64,000 nucleotides of DNA from Pectinophora gossypiella (GCF_024362695.1 NW_026063253.1:124001-188000); one strand, 5' to 3'; numbered from the stretch's first letter, positions 23,429-34,751 are shown. The notes: generated by a model not told the origin, from the sequence alone. Made by a program: numbers and translations.

Positions 23429-23752
23429 TCTTCTTCTTATCGTGTGGGTTGTGAGATAGAATACCAACCTTATCAACCCTGGTGTCTGGGTTGTAATTGA
23501 GCCGCCAAAGGCCTCTGATATGGTTCACGTAACGATTACTCACTTACATCAGTAAATAGTAACCGGGACCAAAGACTTAACGTGCCTTCCGAAGCACGGA
23601 TCATCTTACTTTCGGACAATCAGGTGATCAGCCTGTAATGTCCTAACCAAACTAGGGATGACAAAGTGGTTTTTGTGATATGCCCCCACCGGGATTCGAA
23701 CCCGGGGCCTCCGGATCGTGAGTCCAACGCTCAACCACTGGACCACAGAGGC
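23429..23752 (-). mobile_element. Full-length tRNA-headed SINE, family S2
   Basis: The minus strand starts with a tRNA-like head (cctctgtggtccagtggttg A box; gggttcgaatcccggtgggg B box). It continues through the body ggttaggacattacaggctg and ggcacgttaagtctttggtc to a tail at cacacgataagaagaag. Other copies lie at 14489-14766, 25041-25226, 28150-28445, 30886-31027, 39490-39690 and 52205-52497. The head could be mistaken for a tRNA gene; its attachment to the repeated body argues against that. Confidence 0.85.
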
Positions 23753-23759
23753 AGTTAAC

Positions 23760-25038
23760 TTTATAATAAATAATTCTAACAAAGAGTCGAACGACAGCAG
23801 CAAATTGTATGTCATTACGTTTACTACACGCGGTTTTCGCACAAAAAGTGCGCCACAGCCATTTTTTCAAAATTCAGTTGTCAAACATTGAGGTGTTCCA
23901 TATACAAAAAAGTTATTTCAACACGTTTGCCCCCGTAACATGCTAGCCGCAATAAATCTTAAAGCTTAATTAGTACCTTACCTACATTTCTGGCCATTTG
24001 ATTCTTTCGTTCATAAATAATTAGGTAAGTGCATGATATTTTACAATATATCTTATGTCCACCGCTCGTAATAATTATGATCATGTTCTATTATTCACGA
24101 CAACCTTACTGATTATTTATTTTATATTCTCGGGATAGGATTAAAAATATAGCCAGGTATGAATAGAAAATTATCGAATTTTGTTGCTTCGCTTACTATA
24201 AAGCGTGATTTAGACAGTTTTATATATTCATACTTTGGTAGTCTTAAACTTGAAACTAACTTTCTATGGGATATGTTCCTTGGAAATAAAGTAAAGCGAT
24301 ACCTATTAAGTATGGCGGTGCGTACGACACTGCATAAATAACTTAGTTATTAAGTTAAATTATAAGTTCTCCTCTCATGTAAGTGACTGTCTTTTTTGAG
24401 AATCTTTAAACCGAAATAAAGTAAAAGTACTTACTGTATAAATAAGGTTCATCTTCTGAAGTTATCTGTCTTACATCTACAACGCTTAAAATAAATATGA
24501 ATAATTTCCCATTAATTTAATTTCGAATCCCTATTGTATGTACCATTTTCATTGTCATCCGTTGCACAAACAGGGCTCAGTGCAATAAGAACTTTTGTAA
24601 AAGAGCAACTCTTTGTGAAAAGTTTCGATTTGCACAAACGTTTACGTACAGCTCGCGTAACGGCTATAAAATTACAAAGCCCAGACTGACCTTTGATACG
24701 AAAAAAGTCGAACCCTTTGATCACTCGAATTAGAAAACACGTTTGAAATTGAAACCACCCGGGTCTCACTCTAATACCACTACACTGTACAGAATACCAA
24801 CCTACCAATTTACCAACAACAAATTGATTACTTTGGGGGGGTTAAAAAGGCCACATCGAAGCAATTCATCTAAAAAAGCAATTTTGCTATTTGACATTTG
24901 CGCATATAAAAGTGCATAACTTTTAACCCCTTTGTCTTACTTAAAAAGTTTTCTAATTAGAATATTATTTTATTTTACAATGAACTCTCATCATTCGGGC
25001 TCATAACATATAATTTTTTCAATTATTTTGATTAATAC
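23760..25038. other. AT-rich stretch, one MITE arm
   Basis: A single arm of MITE family A at about 24838-24900 (aaaaggccacatcgaagcaa). Otherwise nothing recognised. Confidence 0.4.
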
Positions 25039-25040
25039 TT

Positions 25041-25226
25041 TTCCTATCTTGTGGGTTGTGAGATGGATAAGCAAACTCAGCAACTCTGATGTCAGGGTCA
25101 TTATTGAGTCGCCAAAAGCCCCTGACATGCCTCGTGTAACGACTATGTATTAACATTTGTAGGTGATAACCAGGACCAGATTGCCTTCTGAAGCATGGAT
25201 TATCTTACTTTCAGCCAATCGAGTGA
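25041..25226 (-). mobile_element. SINE S2 fragment, degraded
   Basis: Shares cttgtgggttgtgagatgga and gagtcgccaaaagcccctga with the S2 tail and body; the head is missing. Confidence 0.6.
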
Positions 25227-25703
25227 CAAGCCTTCCATATACCTATTTCCATTGTCCATTATTTTGGTTGATAGAAAAGACACGATATTTCAATTTGTTT
25301 CCTCAAATACATTATTCAAATCGCCTGCAAACTTGGTACAAGTTACCTTAGAAACTTAATGTTGATGTTAGTTGCTGAACCAAAACTTGGTTAGTAAGAG
25401 CATGGTCTTGTATGTGTTTATAAGCCGCGCCAATAAAGAAACGAATCGAAAATGGCGTCTAGTACTTGCAAAGACAGATGGTAGGGTCAGCAATACTAGG
25501 GTTTAGTTCCCGGGAAATTTCGAAAAAATAGATATTTTTCAATTTTATTAAAAATATTTTTTAAGCAAGATTAATATTCCGGGATCGAAAACCCATTAGT
25601 TTCAAGCTTGTTAAGAGATACATAAGTATGTAGAATACATAGGTGTAAATATAAAACAATGCTTTGAGCGAAACATTATTATTTATTTATCAAAATAGAC
25701 AAA

Positions 25704-27897
25704 TTAATTTTGAGACGTTGATGGCCTTTCACCGGTTTTAGTAGACGTTGATGTCCCTTCACCGGGGTCATCGTAATCAATCTCTTCAATCCCAGACATC
25801 TCACTGTCCCTTTCTTCCGCCGAAGTATCAGTTTCACTTGATGAATCGTCGCTGCTATCCATACCCACTCGTATAATGAAATCATCTATTTCCGTTTCAT
25901 TCGTAACGTCACGTGTCCAGTACGTTTCTTCTACTCTTTTAATATGGTTGATTTGTTTTTTCCAGTCTTCAGCTGTTATTGATGAGATGGCATCTTTTGT
26001 TAGTTGTTCAATTTTGTTTTCATGCTGTTCCACATTTTTGTCAGCAACCCTTTGTTTTAACAAATTCCAGATATGCTCAATCGGGTTCAAATCACAGTTA
26101 TATGGGGGCAATCTTAGGACTTCGTGTCCGTGTGATTTTAATAATTCATCCACTACATACTTTTTCTCTGGCATTTGTTTCTTTAACTCTGTTAGGAGCT
26201 CTGCTTTTGTCCATTCCTCTCTGTAGGTTATATTATGTTCCTTCATAAATTTTTTTACATCATCTTTTCGAGTAGCCGTTGTTGGTGCTTTGTCCAATTG
26301 CATCGAATGATACGAAGCATTGTCTAGTACTAGAATACATGATGGAGGCAGATTTGGAATTAATTTTTCATTCAAATATTTTAGAAAATTTTGGCCATCC
26401 ATTTCGTCGTGGTAGTCACCTGTTTTACATTTCGCTTTAAAAACCAGGCCAGCACCACTCACGAAACCATTTTCACTTCCTGCGTGAACTATTACCCACC
26501 TTTGGCCAGGGCTGTCATTTTTTCGAACACCCTTATCCCTCGAACTTTGCCAGCATTTGCTTACTGTATAGTGGGCGTGAATCCATGTTTCATCCATATA
26601 TATCACAGGTTTTTTATCGGGTCCTAATGCATCATTTTCTCTAATGCGTCGCAAATAGCGGGCTCGCCAAGCTTTAATATTGTCTTTTTCTATAAGAATC
26701 GATCTGTTTTGACGGCATTTTTTGAACCGATAGCCAAGTTTATTTTTTAAAATCCGCCTCAAAGTTGTTTTAGATCCTTTGAAATTTAAGTCTTTTTTTG
26801 CGGATGCCAATATTTTATTTAACGTGGGTACTTCTTTACGCACATCGTAAATAGAATTAACAATATTTCCGATGGCACAGATATCAAAATTGTCAATGGG
26901 GACTCTAGTATTATGTAGACCACGTCTCCCTTTGCTGGGTGTCCGAATTCTTGTCTTCTTCTCCTCAGCAAGTTGACCTTAAAAAACAAAAATAATTCTC
27001 AGCATTAATAAAAACATTGAACATTGCAGTTATCATCGGATATTAGCCGTAACATATCGAGAATATCTAAGAAGTACCTATTTATAAGCATATTTTATTC
27101 CTTATTTTTATAAAAGAAATAATTTGTATTATACATATAAATCTTATTATAAGATTAAAACTTAATTTTCGTTTCCAAAAGAAAGATTTAGTTCAAAAAT
27201 GGAATGAAAATATTTCCCATTAGTTGTTTTTTACAGAAGATAGCCTATATGGGCTATGAGCTTTTGCATGCTAAAAGCTAGGCGAAAATAACTTAAAAAG
27301 AAAAACAAAGAACTAGCGATAAACTAGAACTCCGCGCCACAAAAGAAGTCCCGTGGATGAGGTCGTTGCACGTCAAAGGCGGCCATCTTGAGACACGAAA
27401 AAGAACTCTATTGCAAAGAAATAAGAAAAGTCAAATTTAGTTCCACAATATGCCGCGGGACTTCTTTCGTTTCAATCTAGGCAACATGGTCTTATTTTAT
27501 GAATTAGGTATGATCTTAGCCTGCTCCACACTAACTGGACGAATTTAAAAAAAAATAACATCAATCGTGTAATATTGAGGTTATTTTATTATTTCTCGTA
27601 AATTATAGATTTCTTCACAAAAACTATTTAATGTCTATACTTGTGTACAAAATCATGCCGCGGGTTACTAATGACATACCCTTGTTAAATACGAAAAATA
27701 TATTACATACCTTCTTTTTTTATTTTCACAATAGTGCTAACAGATAAACCCGTGGCCATGGCGGCGCGAGCGTTTGCGTATTGAAACGGATGATACCGTT
27801 CCAAATTTTTTTCTTCTTGGAAGTATTTGATGACGTTATAAACAATATCACGTGCATCACTTCGAAGAACCTTGCCTCGTTTTCCAGAAGTCGTCAT
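25704..27897 (-). CDS. Two-exon DD(81)E transposase, intact
   Basis: Exon 1 is 27897-27711 and exon 2 is 26977-25704. Joining them restores one frame of 486 aa, the split codon (G + GT) giving glycine 63. Exon 1 carries a helix-turn-helix (AAMATGLSVSTIVKIKKE, about residues 45-62) expected to bind the element's ends. The catalytic core shows D191 (VIYMDETWIH), D281 (LVLDNASYHS) and E363 (CDLNPIEHIW). Eighty-one residues separate the last two, including a lysine/leucine-rich insert with KAELLTELKK. The C-terminus (about 440-486) is acidic and serine-rich. The start is ATG at 27897; the GTG upstream at 27906 is unlikely in a eukaryote. There are no internal stops. Cut-and-paste at TA is inferred from the family. 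Confidence 0.9.
26978..27710 (-). other. 733-bp intron of the transposase gene
   Basis: The donor is G|GTATGT at 27711/27710 and the acceptor follows a T-rich run, ttttttaag, at 26986-26978. Phase 1. Reading through the donor meets a stop two codons later, so unspliced RNA would encode only the DNA-binding part. The intron contains an imperfect inverted repeat (aaaagaagtcccg near 27345; cgggacttctttcg near 27455-27469). Confidence 0.85.
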
Positions 27898-28149
27898 AAT
27901 GACCACGTATCAACACGGCACTTAAAAGTTGGGTTAGGAATTTGGAAACAAACAGCGTCGTGAGCGTCGTAGCAGCGGAAGAGCAAAACCAGACTGATTC
28001 ATTTTTTTTTTTGTATACGGTACGCCCGTGTGTGAGTAAAGACAGCAATAGCGTGCGAGTGAGAGAGAACGATGAGTGACGCCATTTTCGATTCGTTTCT
28101 TTAATGGCGCGGCTTATACAATGTAAGTTAAATGTTCAATGGAACTATC

Positions 28150-28445
28150 TCCGCAGTCCAGTGGTTGAGCGTTGTGAGAAAGTTCTAAGTTCGAATCCCG
28201 GACACATCATAAAAACCACTTTGTAGCCCTGGTTTGGTTAGGACATTGCAGGCTGATCACCTTATTGTCTGTAAATAAGATGATCCGTGAGTAGGAAGGC
28301 ACGTTAAGCCGTTGGTCCCGGTTACTCCATACTGATGTAAGTACGTAGTCGTTATATGAGTCAAGGGCTTTTGCCGGCTCAATAATAAATCTGACACCAA
28401 ATTTGATGACCTTGGACATCCTCACAACCCACACGATAGATTTTA
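28150..28445 (+). mobile_element. Near full-length SINE S2
   Basis: The head (tccgcagtccagtggttgag, gttcgaatcccgga) lacks some anticodon-region bases. The body ggttaggacattgcaggctg and tail cacaacccacacgatagatt are present. It lies about 30 bases outside the DD(81)E transposon. Confidence 0.8.
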
Positions 28446-28449
28446 GATA

Positions 28450-29330
28450 CAAACCTCTTAGAAACTATACAACTTTAGTATTGTGTGCTGACTACGGCGT
28501 GTAATGCCGCCATTCTGTAGCATGTCCACACCAAACGTTCAGTTATTGAATTTGTACCTATACGTTACGCTACACTTGACAGTAAATAATAGGTGCGATG
28601 CGCTTGCTAGAGATGTAATCATGTCGATATTATTAATGCCTACTCAGTAGAATAGCTGCTAGTTTGTCGAATTAAGTTCCATTTTTATTTTTTTAGTTAC
28701 TTTTCACACTCATTTTTCAATTCGTATAAATAACCAAAACGGTGTTTTAAATTTTTGGATGTTTAATAAATCATCATCATAGCGTTATCCCGTTTCTCAC
28801 AAGGTCCGCTTATCTAACCTAGATTTGACAGGTCCGGTTTTTTATAGAAGCGAAGCCCGCCCGCGAAGGGAAATCCAGCCCAATACAGGTTAGGTCACAT
28901 ACCCCCGAGACGGAATTTTCTCGGACGGAGTTTGGATCTTTAATCAATGAAACGGATAAACAGTTATTCCTTTCCAGGTTATTAAGTAGATATATACTTA
29001 CCTATTAAATCTTATACATTTATGAACACACAAAAAAACTAGCTCACTTAAAACATGGCGGCTAAATTCGCCTGATAGAAGAACTAGGAAAAAAATGAGT
29101 ATTTTGTATACAATTTAATCATTTCTTAGGGATTGAATTTACAAAAAAAAAAAACCTTATTGTATTTATCTAATTACAAATATAAAAAATGCTTTCTGAA
29201 TGTATTTCTGAGATCAATGTCAGACCTTGTCAACCCTGGTGTCAGACTGTGGGTATGCTGATAAGTCAGTCAGTAACTATCACCTTTATATTATCAAAAT
29301 CGGACCAGTCCCTGGCAAGTTAGAAGTGAA
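28450..29330. other. Unassigned stretch with a SINE S1 tail
   Basis: About 28791-28880 is a reversed S1 tail (cttatctaacctagatttga, acaggtccggttttttatag). The rest is AT-rich and unassigned. Confidence 0.45.
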
Positions 29331-29336
29331 ACCCTT

Positions 29337-29702
29337 CATTGATTCCACTCCCGCTTAGGGACGGTACTGAAAAGTATCGGCGTCCGAAGTATGCTGCCTC
29401 TAGCCATAGAGGCAGCCAAACAGCTCGCGACACCAAACACTTCAGGACCCCGATACCGACCCCGCCGGCGTGGTCGACGATTTCCCTCAATCAGCGCTTA
29501 TCGCTATCGACCCACTAGGGTCGATTAATTCTTTCAAATATTTTTCCTCTCAGACGACGCCCTGAGCCGAGGTTCGCGCCAAACTGGGCACCCTCAGGCC
29601 TGTTGTCTTAAATGTTGTACCGGGTGAGAGCCTTCAGCGCTCCCCATTTGTCCGGCCAAGTAGTTAAAGCCATCTGCGGCAAATCTACAATAAGTCAAAA
29701 AG
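29337..29702 (+). mobile_element. 5'-truncated jockey-type LINE copy
   Basis: The plus strand reads the end of the ORF2 C-terminus (cgcttagggacggtactgaa), then jumps to the terminal coding part (gaccccgccggcgtggtcga) and the 3' UTR, ending tgcggcaaatctacaata. Relative to the copy at 33360-33560 it lacks a short internal piece near 29385-29410. No intact frame. Confidence 0.75.
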
Positions 29703-29709
29703 AATATTC

Positions 29710-30275
29710 CACTATAATTATATTTCAAGTCAATATTTTTTGGTAAATAATTAATTATTAATATCGATATGTAGGTATAATTCATGATCACTATCACTCT
29801 ACGATCACTGCAACTGTCCTCTCTAATGTACATCACTGCCCACTGTTATACAGTGTTGTTCACATACATGTACTGACGCGGTGAGAAGCGTTTCATAACT
29901 AACTCTTATGACAATCATGAATAAAAATTACATAAAGTTTTGTCTACCATAATCTGCACCATTGACGATGTAATAATTAATCAATTCACAAAATAATAAT
30001 AAAAAAACAGAATGTAAATCCACCTCAGGCTTCGTTAGTACCAACATTCATTTTAAAAAAAAAAGGAAATCATATTCAAATCATACATGATAAAATCCGC
30101 ACAAGTTTCGTCAAAATTCAAAAACTAAATCACAACAGGCTTCGTCCAAAATTACCTACTCTAGAAGCCCACCCAGGACCCCTTCCGGCTCAAACAATCA
30201 ATCAATCATGAATTAAATTAGACAAGTCAAAGGTTTTATTGTGGCTACAGACCGGCTATTAGTAATAGGCTAGTT
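29710..30275. other. Unassigned AT-rich stretch
   Basis: No gene or recurrent repeat recognised. Confidence 0.4.
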
Positions 30276-30278
30276 TCC

Positions 30279-30598
30279 AACTAGTGAAATCCTGGGTCCT
30301 GTGTCCTTCCTGTGTGTGTTTTTTTACTAAACGTCTTTTTTTTTGACGTAACTTATTGTAGATTTGCCACAGATGGCATTAATTACTTTGCCGGACTTAC
30401 GTCAAAACACGAAATGACTATGGTATGGTTCATACAAAGAAATAGTACACTATTATTACGTCATAGAAAAACGTGATAAAATGTCGGACTAATTATTACG
30501 TTTTTATTGATTAACATTCTTATATAAGTTAAAAAGATAATGATTTTCTTTAGTTATAGACCTGTCTTTATTTAGTAATCAGAATTTCATAATTTATT
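30279..30598 (+). repeat. Interspersed repeat carrying an internal LINE tail, copy 1
   Basis: Matches 44639-44920: ccaactagtgaaatc, ttactaaacgtc, then a minus-strand LINE tail (30336-30395), then aaaacacgaaatgacta, acgtcatagaaaaacgtga and cctgtctttatttagtaatc. The same LINE tail sits at the same point in both copies. The related sequence at 46755-46900 lacks it. Confidence 0.65.
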
Positions 30599-30724
30599 TT
30601 GAACCTAGTACACGACCCAATTGTGTGTTATCATTTGTAAACGAATAAGCATTTATTTTATATCAGACCCGCAGCTCTTGTCAATGACGATACATAGATA
30701 GAATGAATTTCGCATGGGTAGGAG

Positions 30725-30802
30725 AAGGACCCGGTGGTGTAATGGTTAACACGCTCGTCCCGGCTTGTCAAGGGCTGCGGATTCAAGTCCCGAGTCAGAA
30801 TA
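30725..30802 (+). other. tRNA-like SINE head
   Basis: cccggtggtgtaatggttaa (A box) and gattcaagtcccgagtc (B box) are tRNA-like. The sequence does not close a convincing cloverleaf and is followed by unrelated DNA and a reversed S2 tail, so I do not call a tRNA gene. Confidence 0.4.
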
Positions 30803-30885
30803 TTTTCGATTTTAATTTTCTCTTTGTGAGTTTCGCTAAGCTCGGGTAAGTACTATAAAAACAAAAATCAATACTTATTCTCCTC

Positions 30886-31027
30886 TTCTATCGTATGGAT
30901 TTTAAGGTGGATTACCAACCATCAACCCTGGTGTCAGGGTTACTATTGAGCCGCCAAAGGCCCCTGACATGGCTCATGTAACGACTACGTACTTACCAGT
31001 AAGTAGTAACCGAGACCCACGGCTACG
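30886..31027 (-). mobile_element. SINE S2 3' part
   Basis: tgagccgccaaaggcccctg and catggctcatgtaacgacta match the S2 body in reverse. The head is absent. Confidence 0.65.
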
Positions 31028-31732
31028 GTCTGTCAATACTTATTTTGGTCTTTCTTTTTTCTTTGACACTATGACGTCAGACCATCGTCAATATCATCAA
31101 ATTCGGTAGATGTCAAAGTGTGAAGGTTAACACGTATCTTTTACGAGGTCTTTAATGGCTGCACACTGTTATTGACAGGGTTTCTCGTTAGATTGGTTTC
31201 AGAACCAATCATAAAAGCAATTCTGCTGTCGGAGAAAAATATTTGTCGTAAAATGGTAAGCCATGGTGAAAATCTTCAATCATTTCTTTAGAAAAAGCCA
31301 AGGGTTTTCCAACTTACAATAAAACGTTATAAAAGTCGTTCATGTGTGAAAATTTTACTTTTGCGTGGTAAGTCTAAAGCATTATAATTTCGTCTTTCAA
31401 AAACGACAACATTGCTTACGATGTCAATCATTTTTATTGATATACCTAAGTACCTGCTGAAGATCTTACTACGTCAATCAGGCTTTGGTCTAACAGACAG
31501 AATAGTCATTCTTAGGCCTGGTAGATTCTGCCTCTAACGAAAGCACTTACCGTAAATATAAAATGGTTCATATATCGTAGTATTTTTTATCTTATCTAGC
31601 CTATTCGATCCCAATGCTGGGCAAAGGCCTCTCATTTTTCCACTCCTCTCGACTTTGCGCTAATCCGACCAATCCTTGTTATAAGCGTTGAGGACGCCAA
31701 ATTACTAAATTGTATAACAATATTTTATGACT

Positions 31733-31870
31733 TTTTAAAGAACGTTTAGGGCCCTGTGCTGAGGTTTTTCTTGCAGAGTTTCCCCGGCTGTACATGTTCT
31801 GAGAAGCTTAGTTTTAGGCGGATGAGACGAACGTTATTGAAAAATTGATAATTTAAAGTGTAACAATGTA
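31733..31870 (+). repeat. Interspersed repeat with (GAATTT)-type tail, copy 2
   Basis: aaagaacgtttagggccctg and tttaggcggatgagacgaac match 18943-19118; its own tail is replaced by a T-rich run. Confidence 0.55.
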
Positions 31871-32217
31871 AACTTTTTCAATTTTGTTTTTTTTTTTTTT
31901 ATTTGACGTCGCGTCATCTTTTACTCAATTTGCCTCGAATTCGTCGTAATCTTCAATCTTTTCAACACCTTGGATGTCAATTGTAAAAACGGCGAACATT
32001 TCTCCTCTCGCCTGTACCATATAGTGACAACTATTGAATGGTGGCGCATTTACACCCGCGCTGTCCCCACTGCGGTTGTACCGTCACCAAACATTCCCTG
32101 CTCACTAAACAGGTATAGCTACCCAAGTTGTATTGTAACATGACATGACACAATCGATTATTTTTATATTATAGTCTGTGGCAGATGTAGAAACTAAGCA
32201 TAATGTTATTTGTACAT

Positions 32218-32400
32218 ATAATAATAATAATAATAATCTTTATTGAAACATAGTATTACAATTTTACATTAATAAAAATACAGACAACTGGGTATAATCA
32301 ATTACTTTAGTTATGCGGCGGTCCCTGCACTAAGCTCAGCTTGTATCGCAGGGGCCAGAGTACGATTTCCTATGTTAAGATTTACAAAATGGACACACGG
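32218..32400 (-). mobile_element. LINE 3' end with (ATT) tail
   Basis: The minus strand ends caataaagattattattatt, an AATAAA signal with a trinucleotide tail typical of LINE 3' ends. The upstream phrase cccctgcgatacaagctgag is not repeated elsewhere in the window. Confidence 0.45.
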
Positions 32401-32509
32401 ACAGAATACAGAGCACTATGAAAATTTTAACTGCTTATATCAAAAGAGACAATAATGAAACAATAAAAATATTTAAAATTAACAAAAATAAAACTGTGTG
32501 TGTGTGTTT

Positions 32510-32810
32510 GTTATACATATATACATACACAAAAACTCACGCCAATTTCCCACCGGAGTAAGCAAAGCCTGTGGAATTCCATTTGCTTCGAACCTGACAC
32601 AATTCTCTTGCTTGATCCACATTCATCAATCGTTAATGTTTAATCGGTTTTACACAGACACTACACATTGACGTTATAGTACACGCGCGTCTGTGCGTGT
32701 GACGTCTGACGCCCATACAATTAAAGACTAAAGAAGGGTTAGGCATACCTAGCTCAGCCGCTAGTGGGGAGCGGAGAGTTGCCGTTCTATACGTAGTAAT
32801 TTCTTAGTCT
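32510..32810 (-). repeat. Interspersed repeat S5, copy 2
   Basis: The reverse complement carries ggcaactctccgctccccac, gtgtagtgtctgtgtaaaac and a tail like that at 13845-13880. Confidence 0.6.
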
Positions 32811-33174
32811 ATGGTTGTAGTAATGACAGTTGTCTATAATCATACCTGCTTGGAAGTAACGGTACTTATTTTTTACGGAATTATTTTTTTACCAACATCT
32901 AATCCAAAACCACGACGCGATGTCATGACGAAAAAAAGTTTGACGTTGGTGTGGACACGCAAAATTGCGAATCGCGTTCCGGTAACACACAAACACATTT
33001 GGAAATAGGCATCCAATTAAATTGGAGTAGATATTGGACCAACATAATTAAAACCGTGGATTTGCTTAACGGAGCACAAATCCGCCTGAATTGGACACTA
33101 GCTATAGAACATCCTGTGGGTTTGATTAAAAATATTGTTGTGTTGTAGGCTTGTGGAGAGGCCTTTTAGGTACG

Positions 33175-34549
33175 TTTTTTTTTTTTGACGTGACTTATTG
33201 TAGATTTGCCGCAGATGGCATTAACTACTTGGCCGGACAGATGGGGAGCGCTGAAGGCTCTCACCCGGTACAACGTTTAAGACAGCAGGCCTGAGGGTGC
33301 CCAGTTGGGCGCGAACCTCGGCTCAGGGCGTCGTCTGAGAGGAAAAATATTTGAAAGAATTAATCGACCCTAGTGGGTCGATAGCGATAAGCGCTGAATG
33401 AGGGAAATCGTCGACCACGCCGGCGGGGTCGGTATCGGGGACCTGAAGTGTTTGGTGTCGCGAGCTGATTGGCTGCCTCTATGGCTAGAGTGATCGGGTC
33501 GTCGGGATCGTATATTACGTCCTTCGGACGCCGATACTTTTCAGTACCGTCCCTAAGCGGAATGTACTCGGAAGCCGCAACTACCAGGGGATTTGGGTGG
33601 TGCGGAGCAGAATCGAAAAAACGTTTGGAAGCTAATTTGAGCCATTGGGCAATGGTTGGCAGACCTAGGTCAATGTGCAGATTTTCATTGCGAAGGAACC
33701 ACGGAGCTCCCGTGGCTTTCCGCATGAAACGATTTTGTATTACCTGTAGACGGTGAATTTGAGAGGGACTCGCGTGAGCGAAAACTACCCCTGCATAGGT
33801 CATGATCGGACGGATGCAAGTCGTGTAGATTTTCACCTTATTCCTAAGGGACAATTTACTTCGCTTGTTAAGGAGACAGTGAAGACGGCCCATTACAAAC
33901 GCGGCGCGATCGCGCACACGTTTGATATGGGCCTTGAAAGTAAGACGTCTATCTAAGACTACGCCGAGATATTTGACTTGCTCCTCCCAAGGGATCGGCT
34001 TGCCAAACATCGTGATGACTTTAAGTTGACGGCGTGACCGTGGCGTGTTATAATAGCCCTTTGAAAAGTACACCGCTGCACTTTTCTCCGGGTTTACCTC
34101 GATTCTCCATTTGCGAAACCACTTGCCCAAGGCATTGGCCGCGCGTTGGAGGATTCCGGTCATCATAACTCGACCACGACACGAAGAATAGATGGCTGTA
34201 TCATCCGCAAATAAAGCTAATTCGGTATTAGGGGATTTGGGAATGTCACTAGTATATAATGAAAATAGTAAAGGGGAGAGGACGGAGCCTTGTGGGACTC
34301 CGGCATGTATCGGGTGCGGTGACGAGAGCGTCCCCTCCACGCGGTAGCGAAAGGTTCGATTTGAGAGGAAGTCTCGTATGATGTGCACGAGACGGTCTGG
34401 CACTCCCAGTGAATAAAGCTTGTAGATCAAGCCGTTGTGCCAGACTTTGTCGAACGCTTTCGCCACATCGAAGAAGAGCGCTCCCGTAGCGACAGGTTTT
34501 TTTAAGTTTAATTTACTAGATATATGTTCAACAATACGGTGCACTTGTT
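33175..34549 (-). mobile_element. 5'-truncated jockey-type LINE with 11-bp TSD
   Basis: Minus-strand insertion whose poly-A appears as a T run at 33175-33186. It is flanked by TTTTAGGTACG at 33164-33174 and 34550-34560, an 11-bp target duplication from target-primed reverse transcription. It holds the palm and C-terminal part of ORF2 and the 3' UTR (33190-33359). The endonuclease and ORF1 are missing. Its 3' UTR is the source sequence for at least nine shorter copies in the window. Confidence 0.9.
33360..34549 (-). CDS. Jockey-type reverse transcriptase, N-terminally truncated
   Basis: About 395 open codons of LINE ORF2, reverse transcriptase palm to C-terminus. Visible blocks are ALFFDVAKAFDKVWHNGL with the first catalytic aspartate, GVPQGSVLSPLLFSLYTSDI, and ALFADDTAIY with the catalytic FADD pair. 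Thumb motifs follow (VNPEKSAAVYFSK, VKYLGVVLDRRLTF), and the tail is arginine-rich. The enzyme copies LINE RNA at nicked chromosomal DNA. The frame can be read upstream to a methionine at 34568, but those first residues come from the target duplication and host DNA. No stops or frameshifts interrupt it. It lacks the apurinic endonuclease, so this copy cannot retrotranspose by itself. Confidence 0.9.
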
Positions 34550-34724
34550 TTTTAGGTACGGGGCGCAATGATTAAAATAAAAAAGACGTTTTAATATCTG
34601 ACTCAAATTGGTAAGAAGGATTTGCTTGTGAATAATTTCTGTAAGTAAGTAATATGATTATGAATAAGTTATAATAAGTATACAGGATGTAATTTAATAA
34701 AGTGTTAAGTATGCCGAATAAATA

Positions 34725-34751
34725 TTTTCTTTCTTTCTTTCTTTCTTTCTA
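34725..34751. repeat. (TTTC) microsatellite at a LINE 3' end
   Basis: The phrase gccgaataaatattttcttt precedes the repeat. The same end occurs reversed at 48625-48660, where it adjoins a CATA microsatellite, so this is a LINE tail and not a chance repeat. Confidence 0.55.

Larger units (their letters stand above)
25421..28116 (-). mobile_element. Complete IS630-Tc1-mariner superfamily transposon with intron
   Basis: A 2696-bp element. Its 39-bp ends (25421-25459 and 28078-28116; outer part taagccgcgcca) are inverted copies with one mismatch. TA flanks both sides (25419-25420 and 28117-28118). It encodes a spliced transposase on the minus strand. Intact ends, open exons and good splice signals point to recent activity. 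The long D-to-E spacing sets it apart from classical mariner (34) and Tc1 (34E) elements. It may belong to the reported DD82E ('Sailor') group, but that needs alignment. Confidence 0.9.

Noticed and set aside
23690..23752. Possible tRNA gene on the minus strand
   Set aside because: It has A and B boxes, but it is the head of a full SINE whose body recurs at six other places.
25876..26627. Plus-strand frames opposite the DD(81)E transposase
   Set aside because: Antisense shadows of the transposase exon; no motif of their own.
30725..30802. Possible tRNA gene
   Set aside because: A and B boxes are present but I could not form a full cloverleaf with matching acceptor stem, and the surroundings are repeats.
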